DNA of 64,000 bases, taken from assembly GCA_003280485.1 (NCBI GenBank), contig QCEU01000003.1:1-64000 (forward strand), given 5' to 3'. The position numbers and the translations under genes are program-made. This DNA comes from Pelagibacteraceae bacterium AG-359-O02 (GTDB lineage Bacteria; Pseudomonadota; Alphaproteobacteria; Pelagibacterales; Pelagibacteraceae). The first letter of the stretch is position 1. Every line of letters starts with the position of its first letter. Under the pieces are notes generated by a model. That model ran no database searches, was not told the DNA's origin, and worked only from the letters and a program-made list of their open reading frames with translations. Positions 57,504 through 64,000 of this stretch are shown piece by piece.

Positions 57504-57992
57504 ATGTTACAAAAAATTAATAAATCTTTAAATAATCTTTATAATTTCTCAGGATATATTGCTGCGTTTTTTTTAATTTTAATAGCAGCTTTTATTTTAA
57601 CTGGAATTGCCTCAAGAATGTTTGGTTTTTATATAAGAGGTTTAGCCGAATATTCTGGTTACTGTATGGCCGCTTCCTCATTTTTTGCACTTTCATACAC
57701 TTTTGTAAATGGCGGTCATATAAGGATCACATTATTTTTAGAAAAAGCTACTGATCTAAGAAAAAAGTTTCTAGAAATTTGGAGTTTAATCATTGCATCT
57801 ATTTTTTCGGGATATATGGCATTTTATTTTCTTAAAATGTTAAAGATATCTTATGAGTTTCAAGAAAGAAGTGAAGGTGCTGACGAAATTTTAATTTGGA
57901 TACCTCAATCAAGTGTAGCAATTGGTTCATTGTTATTTTTTATATGTGTGTTCCATCAATTAATTTTAAGAATAGTTAACAAATATGATTGA
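57504..57992 (+). CDS. dctQ: TRAP transporter small membrane subunit DctQ
   Basis: This 162-residue protein has four membrane helices. It shows the DctQ pattern of an early arginine-rich loop (ASRMFGFYIRGLAEYSGY, about residues 32-49), GGHIRITLFLE near 70 and a late IPQSSVAIGSLLFF segment. It couples the binding protein to the large subunit. Its ATG directly abuts the T run of the preceding hairpin, so it has no usual ribosome site in the linear sequence. It overlaps dctM by 8 bases. Confidence 0.9.
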   Translation: MLQKINKSLNNLYNFSGYIAAFFLILIAAFILTGIASRMFGFYIRGLAEYSGYCMAASSFFALSYTFVNGGHIRITLFLEKATDLRKKFLEIWSLIIASIFSGYMAFYFLKMLKISYEFQERSEGADEILIWIPQSSVAIGSLLFFICVFHQLILRIVNKYD

Positions 57993-59295
57993 AATTTTAT
58001 TAGCATTTTTTTTTATTAGTGTTTTACTGTTTTTTTTAGGATCTGGGATATGGGTAGCCATCAGTATGGTTGGGGTATCTTCAATAGGTATGATTTTATT
58101 CACTTCTAGACCAGTAGGAGATGCGATGGCTACAACAATATGGGGAGCTTCATCATCGTGGACACTAACAGCATTACCATTATTTGTGTGGATGGGTGAA
58201 ATTCTTTTTAGAACTAAATTATCAGAAAATTTATTTGAGGGATTAGCACCATGGCTTCAGAAGTTACCTGGGGGTTTAATTCACGTAAATGTTGTTGGTT
58301 GTGCCTTGTTTGCCGCTATCTCAGGGTCATCTGCTGCAACAGTTGCTACAGTTGGAAAAATGTCAATTCCAGAACTAAGAAAAAGAAAATATCCTGAAAA
58401 AATTTTGCTTGGAAGTTTGGCAGGTTCAGGAACATTAGGTCTTTTAATTCCACCCTCAATAATTTTAATTATTTATGGTGTAACTGTTCAAGAATCAATT
58501 GCAAAACTTTTTATAGCTGGAATAATTCCAGGGATAATGATTGCTCTAATCTTTATGGGCTATGTAATTGTTTGGTCTTTATTAAATAAAAATAAAATGC
58601 CAACTAATTATGAAAATTTTTCATTTTTTAATAAACTAGGTAAATCCAAACAATTAATTCCAGTTATTTTATTAATACTTGGGGTAATAGGTTCAATATA
58701 TACAGGTATAGCAACAGCAACCGAGGCTGCATCTTTAGGTGTTGTGGGAGCTTTAATTCTCTCTTATTTTCAAAAGAGTTTAACCTTAAAAACATTTAAA
58801 GACTCATTGCTTGGAGCAACTAAAACTTCATGTATGATTGCATTTATTTTAGCTGGGGCAACTTTCTTGTCACTTGCTATGGGATTTACAGGTTTGCCAA
58901 GAAATCTTGCATTGTGGATACAGAATATGGAGTTATCACCTTATGTATTAATATTTGTATTAATGATTTTTTACATAATTCTTGGGATGTTTCTTGATGG
59001 AATTTCTGCAGTTGTGCTTACAATGGCAATAATTGAACCAATGATAAGGCAGGCAGGCTTTGATATGATTTGGTTTGGAATATTTTTAGTTATTGTTGTA
59101 GAAATGGCTCAAATTACACCACCTGTTGGTTTTAATCTATTTGTTCTCCAAGGAATGGCAAACAAAGATATGGGGTTCATAGCAAAAAGTGCCTTCCCGT
59201 TATTTTTATTAATGATTTTTGCAGTCCTATTGATTGTACTGTTCCCACAAATAGCTTTATGGATGCCCGAACAAATGATTCAAAATATCAATTAG
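57985..59295 (+). CDS. dctM: TRAP transporter large membrane subunit DctM
   Basis: DctM is the sodium-driven channel of the TRAP system. The 436-residue protein has about 12 helices. Family motifs include SGSSAATVATVGKMSIPE (about residues 113-130), GSLAGSGTLGLLIPPSI near 145, TATEAASLGVVGA near 245 and the late QITPPVGFNLFVLQGM near 372. All three TRAP genes are present and intact. Its TAG stop overlaps the stop of the opposing TPR gene (TTAG). Confidence 0.95.
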   Translation: MIEILLAFFFISVLLFFLGSGIWVAISMVGVSSIGMILFTSRPVGDAMATTIWGASSSWTLTALPLFVWMGEILFRTKLSENLFEGLAPWLQKLPGGLIHVNVVGCALFAAISGSSAATVATVGKMSIPELRKRKYPEKILLGSLAGSGTLGLLIPPSIILIIYGVTVQESIAKLFIAGIIPGIMIALIFMGYVIVWSLLNKNKMPTNYENFSFFNKLGKSKQLIPVILLILGVIGSIYTGIATATEAASLGVVGALILSYFQKSLTLKTFKDSLLGATKTSCMIAFILAGATFLSLAMGFTGLPRNLALWIQNMELSPYVLIFVLMIFYIILGMFLDGISAVVLTMAIIEPMIRQAGFDMIWFGIFLVIVVEMAQITPPVGFNLFVLQGMANKDMGFIAKSAFPLFLLMIFAVLLIVLFPQIALWMPEQMIQNIN

Positions 59296-59771
59296 TATTT
59301 TGATTTTTTGGTTCCTTCAATAATTTCTTTTAACTCTTGATACTCCTCACAATTACAGCTTTTCAAAATTTCCAATCTTTCTTTTGCTAAATCAATTCTG
59401 TTGGTCACAACATATAATTCACCTAAGTATTCATTTATACCAACATGCTTTGGATCGACTTGCAAACCTAACAAATAATATTTTTCTCCTGCTTCAAAGT
59501 CCCCAAGTTTTCTAGTTGTAAAACCCAGGTAATTTAGTGTATCAGCTTGTAAGGGCTTTTCTTTGTCGAGTTTTAATAAAATTTTTTGAGCTTTTTCATA
59601 TCTTTTTAATGCTTTATCCATTTTATTTTTGGATTCATATTTCTTAGCTGCTTCAATTATTTTTACAGCATTTTTATAGCTCGGCTTTTTATCTGATGAA
59701 CTTGTTCCAGCAGCAAAAGTCTCAACAGTCAAAAAAAAGAATATGAGAAAAGTAAATAGTTTTTTAATCAT
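59292..59771 (-). CDS. Exported TPR protein
   Basis: This 159-residue protein has a signal peptide (about residues 1-20, ending TFA). TPR repeats follow (ALKRYEKAQKILLKLDKEKP, then LNYLGFTTRKLGDFEAGEKYYLLGLQVDP). A Cys-x-Cys pair (CNC) occurs near residue 138. It is a periplasmic scaffold of unknown function. It follows pxpA on the same strand by 2 bases and so may be cotranscribed with it. Confidence 0.7.
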   Translation of the reverse strand: MIKKLFTFLIFFFLTVETFAAGTSSSDKKPSYKNAVKIIEAAKKYESKNKMDKALKRYEKAQKILLKLDKEKPLQADTLNYLGFTTRKLGDFEAGEKYYLLGLQVDPKHVGINEYLGELYVVTNRIDLAKERLEILKSCNCEEYQELKEIIEGTKKSKY

Positions 59772-59773
59772 AA

Positions 59774-60547
59774 TTATATAAATTTTTTCATTTTATTTAG
59801 AGGCTTTAATTCTAAATTATTTTTTATTAAGTTTTCTCTTACCTGTTTTGCAGTCGAGAGAGAACTTATGTTATCTCCATGTATGCAAATTGAATCGATT
59901 TCACAAGGTATTTGTTTTCCACTGTGACAATTAAGAGTTTGGTTTTTCACCATATTGAATACATGCTCTTTAGCTCGCTCAGGATCGGTTATTAGGGCAT
60001 GGTCCTTACCTCTTGACACAAGTGTTCCATCGTCTTCATAATTTCTATCTGCAAAAATTTCACATGCAATTTTCATATTTAATTTTTTAGCTGCAATTTC
60101 CATTTTTGAACCTGTTGGTACTAAATAAATTATATCTTTATCAATACTATAAATAGTTTTTGCCAAAATTGTTGCTAGTTCAAGGTCCTCACAAGCCATA
60201 TTATTTAAGGCTCCATGTGGTTTAATATGAGAAACCTTATCATCTAATTCAATGGCAATATTTTGCAAAATTTCATATTGATCTATTAAAAGCTTAGAAA
60301 TTTCATCAGCACTAAGATTAATCCGTTTTCTTCCAAAGTTTTCTGGATCATTGAAAGATGGATGTGCACCAATACTTACATTATTTTGCTTTGAAATCTC
60401 TACAACTTCTCTCATAGTTTCCTCATCTCCAGCGTGGTACCCACAAGCCACATTTGCAGAATTTACTATTTTGAGTAAATCAGGATCATTCTCATTTGAA
60501 TGATGCTTTGATTTTTCACCTAAATCACAATTTAAATTAATTTCCAT
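59774..60547 (-). CDS. pxpA: 5-oxoprolinase subunit A (LamB/YcsF family)
   Basis: PxpA works with PxpB and PxpC to open 5-oxoproline (pyroglutamate) to glutamate with ATP. The 257-residue protein has the INLNCDLGEK start, the NVACGYHAGDEETM segment (about residues 33-46), IGAHPSFNDPENFGR near 63 and HIKPHGALNNMA near 115. I prefer the ATG at 60547, which puts the LNCDLGE motif at its usual place; the frame is open to 60571. It is transcribed away from pxpB across 27 bases, an unusual layout, since the three genes normally share one operon. Confidence 0.92.
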   Translation of the reverse strand: MEINLNCDLGEKSKHHSNENDPDLLKIVNSANVACGYHAGDEETMREVVEISKQNNVSIGAHPSFNDPENFGRKRINLSADEISKLLIDQYEILQNIAIELDDKVSHIKPHGALNNMACEDLELATILAKTIYSIDKDIIYLVPTGSKMEIAAKKLNMKIACEIFADRNYEDDGTLVSRGKDHALITDPERAKEHVFNMVKNQTLNCHSGKQIPCEIDSICIHGDNISSLSTAKQVRENLIKNNLELKPLNKMKKFI

Positions 60548-60574
60548 ACTATAAAGCTTAAAGTATAACATGGC

Positions 60575-61249
60575 ATGATTAAAAATATATCAAATCTTGG
60601 TGACGCAGCATTGTACTGTGACTTTGGTACTGAGGTAAATAAAGAAATTAACAGAAATGTTATAAATTATTTTAATAATTTAAGAGATAGTAATTTTTTA
60701 GGTATTACAAATATTACACCTAGTTATAATAAACTAGTAATTAGTTTCGATTTAAAACTTACGAGTTTTGCTAAATTAAAAAAACAAGTTGAAAATCTTG
60801 AGTTAAAAAAAAATAATAATTCAAAAAATAATCTAATTAAAATCCCAGTTTGTTGTGCAGAGGAATTTGCACTAGATATAAAACGTTTACAAAAATTATT
60901 AAAGATAAATGAAGCAAAAATTTATGAAACATTCTTTTCAAAAAATTATTATTGTTATATGACAGGTTTTATTGCGGGCATGCCATTCTTGGGAGATATG
61001 GATAAATCTCTTTTTGCAAAGCGTTTAGAAACACCAAGAGTTAAGGTCCCAAAAAATTCCATAGGTATAACAGAGCAATTTTGTAATATTTATACTTTTG
61101 AAAGTCCAGGTGGTTGGAATATAATTGGCAAAACACCAGTTGATATTTTTGATAATAAAAAAAATACTGAGCCAAATCTAATTAATCCAGGTGATACAAT
61201 ATCATTTTATCCAATTTCTAAACTAGAGTATGAAAAAAAATATGAATAA
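60575..61249 (+). CDS. pxpB: 5-oxoprolinase subunit B (KipI-like)
   Basis: This 224-residue protein has the cyclophilin-like C-terminal region of PxpB/KipI: MTGFIAGMPFLGDMD (about residues 129-143), the TPRVKVPKNSIGI segment near 153, and the signature FESPGGWNIIGKTPVDIF near 175. The early NLGDAALYCDFG segment fits the N-terminal domain. It overlaps pxpC, its partner in the phosphorylating half of 5-oxoprolinase. In Bacillus, relatives also act as kinase inhibitors, but the complete pxpABC set here favours the metabolic role. Confidence 0.92.
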   Translation: MIKNISNLGDAALYCDFGTEVNKEINRNVINYFNNLRDSNFLGITNITPSYNKLVISFDLKLTSFAKLKKQVENLELKKNNNSKNNLIKIPVCCAEEFALDIKRLQKLLKINEAKIYETFFSKNYYCYMTGFIAGMPFLGDMDKSLFAKRLETPRVKVPKNSIGITEQFCNIYTFESPGGWNIIGKTPVDIFDNKKNTEPNLINPGDTISFYPISKLEYEKKYE

Positions 61250-62189
61250 AAATTATTTTGAGGTATTACGACCAGGTATCAATTCTACATTTCAAGATAA
61301 CGGTAGAAATAATTTTTATCATATAGGCATACCTTTTAGTGGAGCAATGGATAATAGGAATTTTTTATTAGCAAATACCATTTCAAACAATGAAATAAAT
61401 AATCCGGTTGTTGAATTTGCATATCAAGGTCCAAAATTGAAATATACAGGAGAAAATATCTCCATCAATGTTACTGGAGATGTTAATTTTAAAATTATAA
61501 GAAAAAACAAAAATTTAGAATTTAGTTGTTACGAAAATATTATTTTAGAGAATAATGATTGCTTAGATATACTGTCTACCAATCGATCAGTATATGGTTA
61601 TTTATCTATTGGAGGCACATTTGAGGTAGATTATTATTTAAATAGTTGTTCTACTAATACTAAGGCTAAAATTGGCGCTAATAGTGGGGAAAAACTTAAG
61701 AAAGGACAAATAATTCATTTAAAAAATATAAAAAAAATCCTGCCAAAAAATAAAATAGAATACCTAAACTCTAAAATTGAAAATATTAGAATAATAAAAG
61801 GACCTCATTTTGATTATTTTTCAAAGGATGCAATAGATTCATTTTTTAGTGATGAATTTAATGTAACCAAATTAAGTGACCGTATGGGTATAAGACTTAA
61901 AGGACCTAAGATTAGTAATATTAAAAATACAAATATAAAGTCAGAAGGATTAGTGAAGGGTGTTATCCAAATCACAGCAGATGGAGATCCAATAATTATG
62001 CTATCTGATCATGGAACCATAGGTGGTTACCCTAAGATCGGAGTTGTAATAAGCGCTGATTATGACAAACTAGTACAAATACCTCCAGGATCAAAAATTA
62101 AATTTAAAGAAATTAATTTAAAAGATGCAGAAACTATTTTTAAGTTGTATGAGATGGAAACTCAAAATTTGATTTCCAATATTAAATGA
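61242..62189 (+). CDS. pxpC: 5-oxoprolinase subunit C (KipA-like)
   Basis: This protein of about 315 residues is the third 5-oxoprolinase subunit. It has the typical opening VLRPGINSTFQDNGR, the GIPFSGAMDNRNFLLAN segment (about residues 28-44), the DRMGIRLKGPKI motif near 212 and the late QITADGDPIIMLSDHGTIGGYPKIG segment near 240. I chose the ATG at 61242, overlapping pxpB by 8 bases; an ATG at 61230 is also open. It overlaps the DMT transporter by 4 bases. Confidence 0.92.
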   Translation: MNKNYFEVLRPGINSTFQDNGRNNFYHIGIPFSGAMDNRNFLLANTISNNEINNPVVEFAYQGPKLKYTGENISINVTGDVNFKIIRKNKNLEFSCYENIILENNDCLDILSTNRSVYGYLSIGGTFEVDYYLNSCSTNTKAKIGANSGEKLKKGQIIHLKNIKKILPKNKIEYLNSKIENIRIIKGPHFDYFSKDAIDSFFSDEFNVTKLSDRMGIRLKGPKISNIKNTNIKSEGLVKGVIQITADGDPIIMLSDHGTIGGYPKIGVVISADYDKLVQIPPGSKIKFKEINLKDAETIFKLYEMETQNLISNIK

Positions 62190-63064
62190 ATTTTATTTCA
62201 AAGATACCAGGTCCATTATTAATCTTTTTTGGTGCATTTTGTCTTAGTTTTGGTGGGTTGATAGTTAAATCATTTGAAGGATCAACTTTATGGCAAATCT
62301 TATTTTGGAGACAGGTTTTTTTTATAATTGTTGTAACTATTTTTTTAATTGCAACTTACAAAAAAGAGGTATTTAAAAAAATTTATGTATCGGGAATTCC
62401 TGGCTTAATTGGTGGAATTATATTAGGCATTGGATTTAGCAGTTACGTTTTTGCTATGTATAATACTACTGTTGCAAATACAAACTTCATAATACAAACA
62501 CAAACAATTTTCTTAGCGATATTTGGATATTTTTTTTTAAAAGAAAAAATTTCAAAAATTACTTTAGCTTCTATCATTTTAGCAATTTCTGGATTAATTT
62601 TAATGCTAGGAAATACTCTATCAAGTGGACAAATGTCTGGAAATATCGTTGCCTTTGTAATGCCAATTACCTTTGCATCTCTAATTTTAATTGTAAGAAG
62701 ATATCCTCATGTAGATATGGTGCCCCTACAATTAGTTGCTGGAATAGTCGCAATGATAATAGGTTTTTTAGCTTCAACAAAAATTTCTATATCTTTAAAT
62801 GATATGTTTTTGGCATTTTTGTCTGGGACATTTCAAATAGGACTTGGCTTTATTTTTATAACAATTGGTGCTAGAAAAACTCTATCAGCTATGGTTGGCA
62901 TAATAATGCTTACAGAGGCGATACTTGGTCCTCTTTGGGCTTGGCTATTTGTAAATGAAAACCCTTCATTCTACGTATTAATAGGAGGAAGCATTATAAT
63001 TCTTGCAGTTTTTCTACAATTTGTCTCATCCTTTACAAAAGAAAATAAATATAATCCTCAATAA
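62186..63064 (+). CDS. DMT-superfamily (EamA) transporter
   Basis: This 292-residue protein has ten helices arranged as two EamA repeats. The first is near LSFGGLIVKSFEGSTLWQIL (about residues 20-39) and the second begins near residue 150. The NTTVANTNFIIQTQTIFLAIFGYFFLKEK region (about 88-116) is the common EamA pattern. Members move amino acids, metabolites or nucleotide sugars, and the substrate is unknown. It is coupled to pxpC by a 4-base overlap and to the next gene by one base. Confidence 0.88.
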   Translation: MNFISKIPGPLLIFFGAFCLSFGGLIVKSFEGSTLWQILFWRQVFFIIVVTIFLIATYKKEVFKKIYVSGIPGLIGGIILGIGFSSYVFAMYNTTVANTNFIIQTQTIFLAIFGYFFLKEKISKITLASIILAISGLILMLGNTLSSGQMSGNIVAFVMPITFASLILIVRRYPHVDMVPLQLVAGIVAMIIGFLASTKISISLNDMFLAFLSGTFQIGLGFIFITIGARKTLSAMVGIIMLTEAILGPLWAWLFVNENPSFYVLIGGSIIILAVFLQFVSSFTKENKYNPQ

Positions 63065-64000
63065 TGAAATTTGCTATTATAGGCTCTGGTATATCAGGTC
63101 TAAGTGCAGCGTACAGTTTATCTAAAAAATATAAAGTAGATCTATTTGAGAAAGAAGACCATTTTGGAGGTCATTCTCATACTATTGATGTTAATGTCGG
63201 AGATAATATAGTCCCTGTTGATATAGGCTTTATTGTATTTAATAAAAAAACTTATCCAAATTTAATAAATTTTTTTCAAGAAAATGATATTGCTATCGAA
63301 AGAAGCAATATGTCATTCTCAGTATCCGTTAGAGACTCAAATATAGAATATTGTGGAAAAGGTCTTTCTGGAATTTTTAGCAATAAATCAAACTTGTTAA
63401 ATATAAAATTTTTGAAGATGTTTTTTACTATAATCAGTTTTTATAAACAAAGTGAAAACCAAGATCCAATTAACGAAAATATTACTTTAGGCAGCTATTT
63501 AGACAATTTAAAATTGTCAGAGTACTTTATCAAATTTCATATTATTCCTATGGTATCAGCTATATGGTCAATGCCCCCTTACGAGGCAAAACAAATGCCA
63601 TTGAAATTTTTTTTTAAATTTTTTCAAAATCATGGATTATTCAAATTAAAAGATCGACCACAATGGTTTACAGTTTCCAAAAGAAGTAGAACATATGTAG
63701 ATAAAATTCTTAGTAAAATCAGTGGAGAATATTATAAAAATTATAATATTAATAAAATTAAAAGAATTGGATCAGGAGTTCAGGTTTATTATGGAGATAA
63801 AAATGAATATTTTACTTACGATAAAGTCGTATTGGCCACTCATGCTAATCAAGCTCTCTCTTTAATTGAAAATCCTGAAGAAATAGAAAATAAGATCTTA
63901 AGTAATTTTAAATATAAAACAAATGAGGCTATAGTCCATGAGGATATAAGTTATATGCCAAATAATAAAAGTGCTTGGTGTTCATGGAATTCCTCGATTG
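63064..64000 (+). CDS. FAD-dependent amine-oxidase-like protein, 3' end outside window
   Basis: The frame starts with an ATG that overlaps the transporter stop (TAATG) and stays open for 312 codons to the window edge. The N-terminus has the dinucleotide motif IGSGISGLSAAYSL (residues 5-18), then the LFEKEDHFGGHSHT segment typical of flavin amine-oxidase and phytoene-desaturase-like proteins. The region with WSMPPYEAKQMPLKFF and the ATHANQAL segment fits the predicted NAD/FAD-binding group COG2907. In other bacteria that group often neighbours DUF1365 and cyclopropane-fatty-acid-synthase-like genes. The substrate is unknown. Confidence 0.83.
   Translation, partial: MKFAIIGSGISGLSAAYSLSKKYKVDLFEKEDHFGGHSHTIDVNVGDNIVPVDIGFIVFNKKTYPNLINFFQENDIAIERSNMSFSVSVRDSNIEYCGKGLSGIFSNKSNLLNIKFLKMFFTIISFYKQSENQDPINENITLGSYLDNLKLSEYFIKFHIIPMVSAIWSMPPYEAKQMPLKFFFKFFQNHGLFKLKDRPQWFTVSKRSRTYVDKILSKISGEYYKNYNINKIKRIGSGVQVYYGDKNEYFTYDKVVLATHANQALSLIENPEEIENKILSNFKYKTNEAIVHEDISYMPNNKSAWCSWNSSI

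Overview
The window reads as a stretch of a SAR11-type (Candidatus Pelagibacter-like) marine alphaproteobacterial chromosome. The reasons are very AT-rich DNA with lysine/asparagine/isoleucine-rich proteins, extremely tight gene packing (no gene-free stretch over 300 bases), a proteorhodopsin followed by ferredoxin and ferredoxin reductase genes, a eukaryote-type NADP isocitrate dehydrogenase, TRAP transport and alphaproteobacterial-type LexA boxes. The assignment rests on gene content and style, not on a database match. I see no rRNA, tRNA, CRISPR array, insertion sequence or prophage.

Layout. 1-17.7 kb (+): a division and cell-wall (dcw) cluster: ftsI (5' cut by the window), a fused murE-murF, mraY, murD, ftsW, murG, murC, murB, ddl, ftsQ, ftsA, then lpxC, bamD and ligA. 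Neither ftsZ nor recN is at its usual alphaproteobacterial place. 17.7-28.8 kb: housekeeping genes in short alternating-strand units: pepP and uvrD/pcrA (-), an AsmA-like gene (+), fumC (-), a MazG-like pyrophosphohydrolase (+), ygfZ (-), dihydroorotase (+), propionyl-CoA synthetase (-). 28.9-32.2 kb: a blue-type proton-pumping proteorhodopsin with an operator-like upstream region and an intrinsic terminator, then ferredoxin, ferredoxin-NADP reductase, a GST and (opposite strand) a DksA-like regulator.

32.2-38.3 kb: an accessory-looking envelope cluster: a GT39-type membrane glycosyltransferase, a 41-residue membrane protein, a GT2 glycosyltransferase, a DUF1800/DUF1501 pair (the second with a twin-arginine signal) and an exported protein resembling alginate-lyase-type toroids. 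38.3-44.5 kb: umuDC under a LexA-box promoter, two GFA-family zinc proteins, a glycerate-kinase-like protein, a TolC-family protein and recA with its own LexA-like box and a strong terminator. 44.5-56.4 kb: alaS, icd, psd-pssA with a glycosyltransferase-like gene, rlmE, guaB (an IMP dehydrogenase without CBS domains), a TPR gene, guaA, gloA, panB and a TerC-family gene. 56.5-64 kb: a complete TRAP transporter with an internal hairpin terminator, a TPR protein, 5-oxoprolinase pxpA divergent from pxpBC, a DMT exporter and a FAD-dependent oxidoreductase cut by the window end.

Most striking for follow-up are the SOS promoters of umuDC and recA, the proteorhodopsin upstream region and its redox neighbours, the translationally coupled glycosyltransferase/micropeptide/DUF1800-DUF1501 cluster, the CBS-less IMP dehydrogenase, the missing ftsZ/recN, and the fact that every convergent gene pair overlaps or nearly abuts, four of them sharing a 4-base stop-codon overlap.
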